Shown piece after piece: positions 23,496 through 31,479 of a stretch of DNA of 35,198 nt (positions are counted from its first letter, which is position 1; each line of letters opens with the position of its first letter). The DNA is from Campylobacterales bacterium (GTDB lineage Bacteria > Campylobacterota > Campylobacteria > Campylobacterales > Sulfurovaceae), in assembly GCA_024279555.1 (NCBI GenBank), contig JAJRRK010000071.1, positions 1-35,198 of the forward strand. Reading direction: 5' to 3'. The notes under the pieces are model-generated. The model had not been told where the DNA came from. It was given only the letters and a program-made list of their open reading frames with translations, and searched no databases. The position numbers and the translations under genes were made by a program.

Positions 23496-24678
23496 AAGCA
23501 ATGATGAAGCAGGCACCATTGTCTCTGTTTTCAACCTCAATGCTCGCATGGTGTTTGTGTGCGATCTGCCGGCTCATATAGAGACCGATCCCGGTTCCTT
23601 TCCCTTCCTCTTTTGTCGTTACATTCGCTTCAAAAATATCTTCGATGACCTCTTCTGGAATGCCGCCGGCGTTGTCACATATTTCCAGTTTGTCTCCCTC
23701 CTCTGATGCGATCAGCGCAATGGTGACAAGCCTTTTTTCAACGGTATTCTCGATGAATGCATCTTTGGCATTGTTGATGATATTCAGAATAAGATGCTTA
23801 AACTCGTTGGGGTAACCGATGATCTCAATATCATCCTCCTGTATGACTTGAACCAGTATACGATGCTTGAGAATATCATCTTTGGCAAGAAAAAGTGCGG
23901 AGTTGACAATATTGATGAGTTTGAATTTCTCCTGTTCCTTGTTGGGACGGAAGAAGGAGCGGAACTCATCGAGGGTATTGATCATATGGTCTATCTGAAC
24001 CTGCAGGTTCTTTCTGTACTCCTCAATGTAGGCCTTGTCAACGACCCCGTCCTCGAAGTCGTTACGGATCAGCTCACTGTAGAGTGTCAGGGCGTTGAGC
24101 GGCTGTTTCCACTGGTGTGCGACGGAGTCCATCATCTCGCCCATCAGTGCCATCTTCGACTGTTGTATCAGCATCTCTTCATGTGCAAGACGCAGTTCAT
24201 GCTCTTTTGCCTCTTTCGCCCTGGATTTGGCGAGATTGATCGTACGGCGATTGAGATTCTCGACCAATAGCCCTATTTCACCTTTGTCTGCACATTCAAG
24301 CAGCGTATTCTCTGAAGTCATTTGGTCAAGTTGTTTGTTGATCGCTTCAATAGGATTGATAAAAAGGGCTTTGAGCGCAATATAGCCTATGAGTGTCGCC
24401 AGAATAGTCAGCAAGAGGGTCACAAGAAGCATGTTGGCAAAAAGTGCATTGGAATTCTCGATAAGTGACTGGTTGAGGGAACTTATCTCTTTTTTGAGTT
24501 GCAGGTCTTTTACGTTGAATGTCTGCGTATATGTTTGACGGTTTTGAAGATAATCCTGTCTTAATGATAAAAATGCAGCGATGATGCTAATGAGAAAAAA
24601 GATGGAAACAGTGACAAAAAAGCCGATCAGTTTTACTTTCACACTGTTATACCACTTCAACTGTATCCTCTTAAGCAT
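23458..24678 (-). CDS. Membrane sensor histidine kinase (orphan)
   Basis: A 406-residue kinase. Two membrane helices (about 16-38 and 80-105) flank a small periplasmic segment of about 40 residues. A HAMP-like linker follows, then a dimerisation/phosphoacceptor helix with His188 (S-V-A-H-Q-W-K-Q-P-L), and an HATPase domain: N box (N-I-I-N-N-A-K-D-A), G1 (D-N-A-G-G-I-P), G2 (G-K-G-T-G-I-G-L). All catalytic residues are present. The H-box type is common in Campylobacterota. No response regulator lies next to it. Its 3' end overlaps the 3' end of the BaiN-like gene. Confidence 0.92.
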   Translation of the reverse strand: MLKRIQLKWYNSVKVKLIGFFVTVSIFFLISIIAAFLSLRQDYLQNRQTYTQTFNVKDLQLKKEISSLNQSLIENSNALFANMLLVTLLLTILATLIGYIALKALFINPIEAINKQLDQMTSENTLLECADKGEIGLLVENLNRRTINLAKSRAKEAKEHELRLAHEEMLIQQSKMALMGEMMDSVAHQWKQPLNALTLYSELIRNDFEDGVVDKAYIEEYRKNLQVQIDHMINTLDEFRSFFRPNKEQEKFKLINIVNSALFLAKDDILKHRILVQVIQEDDIEIIGYPNEFKHLILNIINNAKDAFIENTVEKRLVTIALIASEEGDKLEICDNAGGIPEEVIEDIFEANVTTKEEGKGTGIGLYMSRQIAHKHHASIEVENRDNGACFIIAFRKKPHFPQDSR

Positions 24679-24695
24679 ATTTTGTCTATCTGTCC

Positions 24696-24704
24696 ATTAT
24701 ATCA
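24696..24704 (-). promoter_or_regulatory. Extended -10 promoter of the histidine kinase gene
   Basis: TGA-TATAAT on the minus strand, 17 bp before the ATG at 24678. The leader would be only about 11 nt and shows no clear Shine-Dalgarno. Confidence 0.5.
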
Positions 24705-24790
24705 AACTATAAATTAATATTATCTACCCTTGGTACTTTCTGGAGGTTTTTCCTCTGGCAATACACCAACCGTTAACCAAACTATATTAT

Positions 24791-24805
24791 GATTTTTCAA
24801 AAATC
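24791..24805. repeat. Perfect 15-bp inverted repeat upstream of the NlpC/P60 gene
   Basis: GATTTTT-C-AAAAATC lies 14 bp before the ATG at 24820 and would lie in or near the promoter. It could be an operator. Nearly the same arms recur at 35074-35112. Confidence 0.4.
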
Positions 24806-24819
24806 AAAACGGATGCCTT

Positions 24820-26160
24820 ATGTGCTTTAAACGACTCTTCTCCCTTTCGGTACTTGTTCTCTTCTCACTTTCTCTGCTCCATGCAGACTATGTACTTAAA
24901 CCAAGCAAGCGAAAGCCCAGCCGCATCGATCATATGCCCAAGGGGATGGTAGCTGACATGAAGCGCATCCCCCAGGATCCGGCTTACTATGCGAAGCAGA
25001 TTAAGCCATGGCCTAGGATGAGACAGAAACGGGCTGATGAACAGTTCAACCGAAAATACTTCAAACCGTGGACGTTGCGAAAACTTGACATTCCTTTGAA
25101 GGATTTTGGCTGGGAGATACGCTTTGTGAGCAAGAACAAGATATACACTGCATCAGGAAAACCCATTCCCGCTTCAGTCTACAAAAAGTGGATACACAAC
25201 GCCAACTACAGTGCCAAAGACAGCAAACGCTACCATGCCATCACGACAGAACGTACCAATGTGCATGCACTGCCGACCTCACAGGCTTTCTACCTTGATC
25301 CGCGCAAACCCGGAGAGGGGTTTCCTTTCAACTACAACCAGAACTCTGCACTGCACATGAACGTGCCGCTCTATGTCTCACACTTCTCCAAAGACAGAAA
25401 ATGGGCGTTTGTCCGTGCCTCCTACGCTTTCGGGTGGATCAAAGTACATGACCTCGCTTTCGTTGATGACAAATTCATACGCAAATTTAAAAATGGCACA
25501 TACGCCATGACCGTTAAAGACAATTTACGCCTCTATAATGAAAAAGGCAGACCTGTCAGCTTTGTCAAGCTGGGTACACTTTTCCCTGTGGCAAAAGACG
25601 GCAAACGCTATCTTGCGGCAGCACGCAGTGCAACCGGACAGGCGCTTATCAAGAAAGTACAGGTACGCACCCCCGGTATTATCGCCAAAAAACCGCTTCC
25701 CTTCACTGCCGCCAATGTCGCAAAGGTGGCAAAAGAGTTCTACAATGAACCTTATGGCTGGGGCGGTGGGTATGGCTGCCGTGACTGTTCAGCAACGACA
25801 CGCGATTTTCTCGGGGTTTTCGGTATCTTTCTGCGACGGAACTCAAGCAAACAGGCACAGGATGGCCAATCTGTTTACATCAAGGGGATTCCTCCCCGGA
25901 AGAAAAAAAAGAAGATCATCCGTGAGGCAGAGCCATTCCGTTCGCTTCTCTATGTCCCAGGACACATCGTACTTTACCTTGGACAGTATAAAGGTGAACC
26001 GGTCATTATGCACACCTACTGGGGTATCCGCAAGAAGGACGGCAGCAAGCTGGTGACCGGACGCACCATTATTACTACGACAGAACCTGGCAAGGAGAGA
26101 CGCGATACCAAGCCTTCAAGTCGGCTGATCAATACGCTTAAAACCATCGTAAAGTTTTAA
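24820..26160 (+). CDS. NlpC/P60 cell-wall peptidase with SH3 domains
   Basis: A 446-residue exported protein with a signal peptide (about 1-22, L-L-H-A-D). The layout matches the three-part family: an NlpC/P60 stabilising domain (about 40-130), SH3-like domains (about 140-280) and the C40 peptidase domain (about 290-430). The catalytic Cys is C323 in G-C-R-D-C-S-A-T, with His in P-G-H-I-V-L-Y-L and a second His in V-I-M-H-T-Y-W-G. It should cleave peptide stems of peptidoglycan (probably gamma-D-Glu-diaminopimelate) in the periplasm. Monocistronic. Confidence 0.9.
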   Translation: MCFKRLFSLSVLVLFSLSLLHADYVLKPSKRKPSRIDHMPKGMVADMKRIPQDPAYYAKQIKPWPRMRQKRADEQFNRKYFKPWTLRKLDIPLKDFGWEIRFVSKNKIYTASGKPIPASVYKKWIHNANYSAKDSKRYHAITTERTNVHALPTSQAFYLDPRKPGEGFPFNYNQNSALHMNVPLYVSHFSKDRKWAFVRASYAFGWIKVHDLAFVDDKFIRKFKNGTYAMTVKDNLRLYNEKGRPVSFVKLGTLFPVAKDGKRYLAAARSATGQALIKKVQVRTPGIIAKKPLPFTAANVAKVAKEFYNEPYGWGGGYGCRDCSATTRDFLGVFGIFLRRNSSKQAQDGQSVYIKGIPPRKKKKKIIREAEPFRSLLYVPGHIVLYLGQYKGEPVIMHTYWGIRKKDGSKLVTGRTIITTTEPGKERRDTKPSSRLINTLKTIVKF

Positions 26161-26175
26161 GGGCACCTCTAATAT

Positions 26176-26198
26176 AAGGTGGTGGTAAACCCACCCTA
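26176..26198. other. Short GGTGG/CCACC hairpin after the NlpC/P60 gene
   Basis: GGTGG-TAAAC-CCACC can form a 5-bp stem about 20 bp after the stop. No U-tract follows. It may be a weak terminator between this gene and rsmD. Confidence 0.3.
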
Positions 26199-26208
26199 CA
26201 GAGAAGTT

Positions 26209-26217
26209 TGATAGAAT
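26209..26217 (+). promoter_or_regulatory. Extended -10 box 6 bp before the rsmD ATG
   Basis: TGA-TAGAAT, then six bases and the ATG. Transcription would start at or next to the start codon, and no Shine-Dalgarno is visible. This predicts a leaderless rsmD mRNA. Confidence 0.45.
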
Positions 26218-26223
26218 ACGCCC

Positions 26224-26856
26224 ATGAAAAAAGAAAGAAACGAAAATACCCGAAGAGTCAAAGAGAAGATTAAACTCTTCACTACCACCATCATCGCCGG
26301 AGAATTCAAAGGCAAACGTATCGAAATACCTGACATCTCCACTACACGCAGCTCCAAGTCGATTTTGCGTGAGTCGTTCTTCAATACCATACAGTTTGAT
26401 ATCATCGACCGTAATTTCGTCGAGGTTTTCGCCGGCAGCGGTTCTGTAGGACTTGAGGCGCTCAGTCGCGGTGCGGCACAGTGTTACTTCATGGAGTACA
26501 ACAAAATCGCCTTCCGTTCACTGGAGAACAACATCAAACAGACCGACCCCTCACGCTGCCATGCTTTTTATGGTGACAGTTTCGAGAACTTCGAGACGGT
26601 CTACGGACTGGTGAAGCGGCAGGGAGGAAAGACCTATTTCTACTTCGACCCCCCTTTCTCCACCCGTGACGGCATGGACGATGTCTACGACAAGACCATC
26701 GCACTTATCGAGCAGATAGAACCTGATGTGTGTGAAATGGTCGCAGTGGAGCACATGACGAAATTGACCATGCCCGGCAAGATCGGTACACTGGAAAAAG
26801 TAAAAAAGAAAAAATTCGGTCGTTCAACACTCACCTACTACAAACCACAGTCTTAA
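26224..26856 (+). CDS. rsmD: 16S rRNA (guanine-966-N2)-methyltransferase
   Basis: A 210-residue SAM-dependent enzyme that methylates G966 of 16S rRNA during 30S assembly. T-T-T-I-I-A-G-E-F-K-G-K is the usual N-terminal element, F-A-G-S-G-S-V-G-L-E-A-L is motif I, and Y-F-D-P-P-F-S is the N6/N2-methyltransferase D-P-P-F catalytic motif. The protein carries about 18 extra basic residues before the conserved start; no alternative start codon lies between. Promoter position suggests leaderless translation. Confidence 0.92.
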   Translation: MKKERNENTRRVKEKIKLFTTTIIAGEFKGKRIEIPDISTTRSSKSILRESFFNTIQFDIIDRNFVEVFAGSGSVGLEALSRGAAQCYFMEYNKIAFRSLENNIKQTDPSRCHAFYGDSFENFETVYGLVKRQGGKTYFYFDPPFSTRDGMDDVYDKTIALIEQIEPDVCEMVAVEHMTKLTMPGKIGTLEKVKKKKFGRSTLTYYKPQS

Positions 26857-26866
26857 CCCTTATCCC

Positions 26867-26896
26867 TTTACATCCTTCTTGCTCTCGTGCTATAAT
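26867..26896 (+). promoter_or_regulatory. Sigma70 promoter of the rhodanese gene
   Basis: TTTACA (26867-26872), 18-bp spacer, perfect TATAAT (26891-26896). The leader of about 12 nt carries an AAGGAGG ribosome-binding site. Confidence 0.6.
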
Positions 26897-26914
26897 GAGA
26901 GAAAGGAGGCAATC

Positions 26915-27352
26915 ATGAATCAAAACGAACAGATGAAACGGTACTATGCCCGTTGTGACATGTCACAGATCAAAGGGCATCTCAAAGCACTGCTTGAAAG
27001 AGCACAGCAGGATGTGAAGCAGATCGGGGTGGATGAGATCGATCTTGAGACGATGGTACTCATCGATGTACGGGAACATGACGAATTTGCGTCCGGAGTA
27101 ATCCCTGCAGAAACGGTTTTTACCATTCCTCGTGGCAAACTGGAGTTCGCCGTGGATGAAACACTGGTGGAGATGAGCGAACGTCCCATCGTCTGCTACT
27201 GTCTCAAGGGTGCGCGAGGACTGATGGCGGCGCAGCGTCTTAAAGAGCTTGGGTTCAGCAACGTCGTCAACCTCAAAGGCGGTATTGAAAGCTGGGTCAA
27301 TGCAGGCAAACCCATCAAAAATTATCTCGGTCTGTTTACTCTTGGTGACTAA
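26915..27352 (+). CDS. Rhodanese-domain protein
   Basis: A 145-residue single-domain rhodanese. The active-site loop is C96-L-K-G-A-R101 (CxxGxR type), preceded by another Cys (C94). L-I-D-V-R-E-H-D-E-F and L-K-G-G-I-E-S-W are conserved structural motifs. It should carry persulfide or transfer sulfane sulfur in the cytosol; in sulfur-oxidising Campylobacterota such proteins may serve sulfur trafficking. A 40-residue helical N-terminus precedes the domain. The ATG at 26915 follows a perfect AAGGAGG at 6 bp; an in-frame ATG at 26879 lies upstream of the promoter and is rejected. Confidence 0.9.
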   Translation: MNQNEQMKRYYARCDMSQIKGHLKALLERAQQDVKQIGVDEIDLETMVLIDVREHDEFASGVIPAETVFTIPRGKLEFAVDETLVEMSERPIVCYCLKGARGLMAAQRLKELGFSNVVNLKGGIESWVNAGKPIKNYLGLFTLGD

Positions 27353-27356
27353 TGCA

Positions 27357-27365
27357 TGGTATAAT
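27357..27365 (+). promoter_or_regulatory. Extended -10 promoter of the NYN-domain gene
   Basis: TGG-TATAAT, 20 bp before the ATG at 27386. The predicted leader (about 14 nt) has only a weak AGAAG ribosome-binding site. Confidence 0.5.
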
Positions 27366-27385
27366 GGCTGAAAAAAAGAAGCAAC

Positions 27386-28138
27386 ATGACCAAAAAAGAA
27401 GACCACATAGCCCTGTTCATCGACTGTGACAACATTTCACACCGTTCGATCGAGGGTATCATCAACGAACTTAGCAAATACGGCGTGGTGAACATCCGCC
27501 AGGCCTACGGCAACTGGACCAAGGAGAACCTTAAAAACTGGGAAGACAAACTCTTGGAGTTCGCCATCAAACCCATTCAGCAGTTCGACTACTCCAAGAA
27601 CAAGAATGCCACAGATATCCTCATGACCATCGATGCCATCGACCTGCTGCACACCAAAGACATCGATGCGTTTGCCTTTGCCACCAGCGACAGTGACTTC
27701 ACACCTGTGGTGATGCGTGTACAGGCAGAGGGCATCAAGGTATTTGGCTTTGGAGAGAAGAAGACCCCCAAGCCTTTCATGGCAGCCTGTTCGCAGTTCA
27801 TCTTCACCGAGAATCTTGTAGGCAACAGTGACGATGAGAATGCACCCGAAACCCCTGTACAAAAAGAACAGAGAAGAAAGACAGGGAAACAACTCAGGCA
27901 GGACAGCTGGCTGGTGAACCTGCTTCGAACCGCTGTGGAGCAGACAGCAGACGACTACGGCTGGGCAAACCTCGGCTCGGTCGGGCAGTACATCAATAAC
28001 AAATCCTCCTTCTCCCCGCTCAACTACGGTTACAAGAAGCTCAGCTCCCTCATCAAGGAGATCGACCTCTTCGACATCGCCTATGACGAGGTCAGCAAAC
28101 AGATGAGCATTCGGGACAAGCGCTGGAAGAACAGCTAG
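27386..28138 (+). CDS. NYN-domain (PIN-like) putative RNase with LOTUS/OST-HTH domain
   Basis: A 250-residue protein. The NYN domain (about 7-150) has acidic residues where PIN-like nucleases bind metal: F-I-D13-C-D15-N, the N-A-T-D-I-L-M segment, and A-T-S-D-S-D-F-T. After a charged linker (about 150-172) a C-terminal OST-HTH/LOTUS domain (about 175-240, Y-G-W-A-N-L-G-S-V-G) should bind RNA, perhaps G-rich. The combination is known across bacteria and resembles eukaryotic MARF1-type RNases. Probably degrades or processes RNA; target unknown. Its stop overlaps the convergent helicase gene by 4 bp. Confidence 0.88.
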   Translation: MTKKEDHIALFIDCDNISHRSIEGIINELSKYGVVNIRQAYGNWTKENLKNWEDKLLEFAIKPIQQFDYSKNKNATDILMTIDAIDLLHTKDIDAFAFATSDSDFTPVVMRVQAEGIKVFGFGEKKTPKPFMAACSQFIFTENLVGNSDDENAPETPVQKEQRRKTGKQLRQDSWLVNLLRTAVEQTADDYGWANLGSVGQYINNKSSFSPLNYGYKKLSSLIKEIDLFDIAYDEVSKQMSIRDKRWKNS

Positions 28139-30189
28139 GCTGGATTTTTCTTCTTCGTATCAGGTGGCACGAATGCCTCTTTGATGAGCCCCGCCTCATG
28201 CAGGAACTGTGAGGGTTTGTACTCGAGTTTTTTGACTTTGTCATATTTTGCCAAAGAGAGGTAGAGTTTGTCCTTGGCGCGTGTGACCGCTACGTAGAAG
28301 AGCCTTCGCTCCTCCTCGATAGAACTCATCATTTTTCGGTTGGGGAAACGACCGTCGACCAGGTCGACCACATAGACCTCCGGGAACTCAAGCCCCTTGC
28401 TGGCATGAACGGTCAGCAGATTGACCCCTTCCCCCTCGCTCAATTCACCGCCGCCAAGTACCATGGCATTGACAAATCGCCTGAGATCCTTGTATTGCCG
28501 TGAAAGATCAAGCAGCAGTCTGGCTTTGCGGATAATGCGCTCTCTGGCGGTTTTTCGCTTCTCTTCGTCTATCTCTCCGTTCTTGAGCCGTCCCCGCTGC
28601 TTGGAGAGAAGTTCGATAATTCCCTCATAGAGTCTTGAAGAGATAACAGTCTGTAGGATCGTAGCCGGATACTGCTCCTGTTCGATGGTCTGCATGAGAC
28701 GGTAGAAGTTGGCGAAGAATTTCACCCCCTCCTGTGTCAGCTTGGGATGTTTGAGCAACGGGTGGCTGTAGATTTCCGGCGGAAGATCGAGATGTTTGAA
28801 CCGGGTAGCAGAACCGATCTCCTGGTCATCATCGAAAAGCCCCAGTTGCACATTCTTTTTCGGGTTGAGCTTGGGCAGCTCTTTTTCAAGGGGATGAAGC
28901 ACTCCGTCCATGAACCTGCCGCGTCCGAAATGGTTGAAGCACTGGAACATCTCTTTGGAGAGTGCCGACCCTATACCGCCCGCATATTCGAAAATATGAA
29001 TGAACGCCATCATATCCTTGGGGTTGACCAGTAACGAGAGAACATCGAGCAGGAACTTGATCTCTTTGGCATCGAAGAAGCTGGTACCCCCCTTACGCTT
29101 ACATGTGATCCCAAGTTCTCTCAGGCTCGCCTCTATCCCGTCCGCCGAGGAGTTGTTACGGAAAATGACCGCAATGTCGTTGTTGGGTACATGGGTGTGC
29201 TTGATGGAGTGTGCGATCGCCTGATACTGTTCGAAAAGATCATTGTAGATCAGCAGTTTCGGAGAGTAAGCCTTTCCGTGACGCCCCACTTCGAGTTTCT
29301 TGGGGTAGATGCGTTCGTTACGCTCAATAACCCGATTGGCAAGTGAGAGAATGGGTGCAGAGGAGCGGTAGTTTGTCTTGAGGGTAAATACCTGTGCACT
29401 GGGGTAACGCTTCGAAAAGGTAGCAATATTCTCGATGTTTGCCCCGTTGAAAGCATAGATGCTCTGGTCATAGTCACCCACACAGAAGAGCGATCTGGGC
29501 TTGAGTGAGTCGATGAGCGCGCTTTGGAGGGTGTTGGTATCCTGATACTCGTCAACCAGTACTTCATCAAAGGCAATAGTGTTCTCTTCCAGATGGGCTT
29601 TGATACGCAGCAGCAGATCATTGAATGAGGCAAAACCATAGGCGATCTTTTCCTCTTCAAACTCCTCGATGATATGCATATAGGCATCCATCAGCACCTC
29701 ATGTTCGGGATATTTCTCCAAAAACCAGTTGTCAAATCCCTCCAGTGAAGCATTCTGATAGAGTGAATACATCTCATAGAGGTAGGTGGCCGAAAAAGGA
29801 GCCACATCAAGATTCATACGTTCAAAATTTCGCTTTTCGTAAATACTGCGAAAAAGGGTTTTGAGCTCACTGGGCTGTTTGAGTGCCAGATTGGGGTGCA
29901 TCTCTTTGAGCCAGCGGTAGCTGACGGCATGAAAGGTACCCGACTCTATTTGAGAGACCACCTTTTTAGGGAAGAAGCGCTCCAGACGGGCGATCATCTC
30001 TCCCGCAGCCTTGTTGGTAAAGGTCAGCAGCAGGATCTTCGAGGGTTCTAGCCCGCTTTGGAGCAGATGGGCAATCCGCCCGACGATGGTCGAGGTCTTG
30101 CCTGTTCCGGCAGAGGCAATAATGAGATTGTGTCCAAGAGGTGCGGTGGCAGCACTCAGCTGCTCGTCATTGAGGGCTGAGAGCGGCAC
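28135..30189 (-). CDS. UvrD/PcrA/Rep-type superfamily 1 DNA helicase
   Basis: A 684-residue 3'-5' SF1A helicase. Motifs in order: Q motif and L-N-D-E-Q, Walker A A-S-A-G-T-G-K31-T, T-F-T-N-K-A-A, DEYQDTN (Walker B), G-D-Y-D-Q-S-I-Y (III), N-Y-R-S (IV), V-H-A-S-K-G-L-E-F (V) and V-A-V-T-R-A-K-D (VI). It acts in DNA repair or in restarting stalled forks. It starts with GTG at 30189, directly after the stop of the preceding small gene, so translation is probably coupled. The GTG fits the family N-terminus (L-N-D-E-Q-L) at residue 6. Confidence 0.93.
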   Translation of the reverse strand: MPLSALNDEQLSAATAPLGHNLIIASAGTGKTSTIVGRIAHLLQSGLEPSKILLLTFTNKAAGEMIARLERFFPKKVVSQIESGTFHAVSYRWLKEMHPNLALKQPSELKTLFRSIYEKRNFERMNLDVAPFSATYLYEMYSLYQNASLEGFDNWFLEKYPEHEVLMDAYMHIIEEFEEEKIAYGFASFNDLLLRIKAHLEENTIAFDEVLVDEYQDTNTLQSALIDSLKPRSLFCVGDYDQSIYAFNGANIENIATFSKRYPSAQVFTLKTNYRSSAPILSLANRVIERNERIYPKKLEVGRHGKAYSPKLLIYNDLFEQYQAIAHSIKHTHVPNNDIAVIFRNNSSADGIEASLRELGITCKRKGGTSFFDAKEIKFLLDVLSLLVNPKDMMAFIHIFEYAGGIGSALSKEMFQCFNHFGRGRFMDGVLHPLEKELPKLNPKKNVQLGLFDDDQEIGSATRFKHLDLPPEIYSHPLLKHPKLTQEGVKFFANFYRLMQTIEQEQYPATILQTVISSRLYEGIIELLSKQRGRLKNGEIDEEKRKTARERIIRKARLLLDLSRQYKDLRRFVNAMVLGGGELSEGEGVNLLTVHASKGLEFPEVYVVDLVDGRFPNRKMMSSIEEERRLFYVAVTRAKDKLYLSLAKYDKVKKLEYKPSQFLHEAGLIKEAFVPPDTKKKNPA

Positions 30190-30528
30190 CTATTTGTGTC
30201 CGATGATGTAGTAGGTATTTTTGTTGTCTACTTTTTTGAGTGAGAGTTTGTATTTGTCCGCCCAATGGTTGACCAGTTCGGTAAAAGCTGTAAGGTTGGC
30301 TGCATTGGTGTCGGCATCACATTTGATCTTGAGGTAGTCTTCTGAGTTGGACATGGCGATATAGCCCTTCTCTATGGCAAGCGCATCGGCAAATGACGGA
30401 AGATGGGGAAGGAATTTGTCAAGTCCGTCGGTATTGTCCAAAATGCGGTTGATCTGTTTGAGTGTCTGTTCGGTAACGGAGTATCCAAGCTGTTTCAAAA
30501 GTGCTTCGGGGGTTAGTTCTAAATGCAT
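30190..30528 (-). CDS. Small uncharacterised protein upstream of the helicase
   Basis: A 112-residue soluble protein of mixed alpha/beta appearance. Its N-terminal half is helical (E-A-L-L-K-Q-L-G-Y) and the C-terminal half has a probable beta-hairpin (K-K-V-D-N-K-N-T-Y-Y-I-I-G). Not recognised. The ATG at 30528 has AAGGA 6 bp upstream; an ATG at 30576 would add 16 unlikely residues. Its TAG is directly followed by the GTG of the UvrD-type helicase, so a functional link is likely. Confidence 0.72.
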   Translation of the reverse strand: MHLELTPEALLKQLGYSVTEQTLKQINRILDNTDGLDKFLPHLPSFADALAIEKGYIAMSNSEDYLKIKCDADTNAANLTAFTELVNHWADKYKLSLKKVDNKNTYYIIGHK

Positions 30529-30621
30529 GAAAATCCTTGATGGTGTTTGGTAAATCAGAGCCCGATTGTAGCGCATTTTTGTTTAGGTTTTATTAGTATA
30601 GAAACGGAAGTTGTAAGAATG

Positions 30622-30640
30622 GGGTCGTACAAAACGACCC
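30622..30640. terminator. GGGTCGT/ACGACCC hairpin after the coiled-coil gene
   Basis: A perfect 7-bp GC-rich stem with loop ACAAA in the minus-strand intergenic gap, 34 bp after the stop of the 191-residue protein gene. There is no U-tract on the minus strand. It may end the upstream transcript with Rho, or protect the mRNA 3' end. Confidence 0.4.
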
Positions 30641-30673
30641 GGTAAGTAGAGGATGTGTTTAGTGTACTTCTGC

Positions 30674-31249
30674 TCAGAAAAGCCTGTCTAAAGGCATATC
30701 GATCTTTTCGATGAGTTCTTTGTAGTGTTCAACGTTCTGGAAAGCCTTTTCATAACGCCAGCGCAGGACGAATTCGATGATCTCGTTCTTCAGTTTTGGT
30801 TCCAGTGTCTCTGCTTTACCGAAATACCCCAGAGAGATGTTCTTCGCTTTTTTCTTTCCGTTTTTGTCCGGCTCATAGGTTATGGCGATCACCTGAATGT
30901 ATTTCCCCTCTCTGACCTGTCCAAAGTCCTCTTCCTTCAGCCCGATACCCGAAAGGTTCATTGCCTTGTAGATAAAAATATTCTCGAAATCAGGCGACTT
31001 TTCATAGATCTTGAGCTTTTCATACAGCTCTTTGACACGGTCTATATTTGCCTGTCTTACATCCTCGGGCACTGCTTTTTTGATCTGCTTTTTTTCGCTT
31101 TTTGGTGCAGGAGAGGAAACCGTTGGCTCTGCTGTTTTTTCTACTCTCTCGTCAGTGATCAGTGTCTGTACCGGTTGGCTTTTTTTCTGTTCAAGCTTCT
31201 CTTCCAGTTTGCTTGTAAGTGCTTTGAGCTTGTCTAAACTGCTTGACAT
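30674..31249 (-). CDS. Uncharacterised protein with coiled-coil N-terminus
   Basis: A 191-residue protein. A short coiled coil (about 3-24) is followed by a Lys/Glu/Pro-rich flexible linker (about 25-65) and a globular domain (about 70-191) with G-K-Y-I-Q-V-I-A-I-T-Y-E-P-D and V-L-R-W-R-Y. No signal peptide. Not recognised. It is not clearly cotranscribed with the helicase pair, being separated by a hairpin. Confidence 0.7.
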   Translation of the reverse strand: MSSSLDKLKALTSKLEEKLEQKKSQPVQTLITDERVEKTAEPTVSSPAPKSEKKQIKKAVPEDVRQANIDRVKELYEKLKIYEKSPDFENIFIYKAMNLSGIGLKEEDFGQVREGKYIQVIAITYEPDKNGKKKAKNISLGYFGKAETLEPKLKNEIIEFVLRWRYEKAFQNVEHYKELIEKIDMPLDRLF

Positions 31250-31360
31250 CTTTTCCCTTCATTCGGGGCTTTGTGTGCCCGGATCACTAAATATTAGAAA
31301 ATATAGTACACCAGATTCTCTGACAGTTACTTTAAATTATAGTGAATAATATGAATTTTT

Positions 31361-31382
31361 CTATTTTTTAATGTAAAAATAG
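31361..31382. other. AT-rich hairpin upstream of murA
   Basis: CTATTTTT-TAATGT-AAAAATAG, perfect 8-bp stem in the 230-bp divergent gap between the 191-residue protein gene and murA. It may be an operator or simply AT-rich sequence. Confidence 0.3.
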
Positions 31383-31479
31383 ACTTCTTATTTAATATTA
31401 TAAAATATACCGACTCATTCTCCTCCTCTTAACCTATCTTTGGATAAAATCCTATTCCATAATATAAAGAGGAAGAGAA

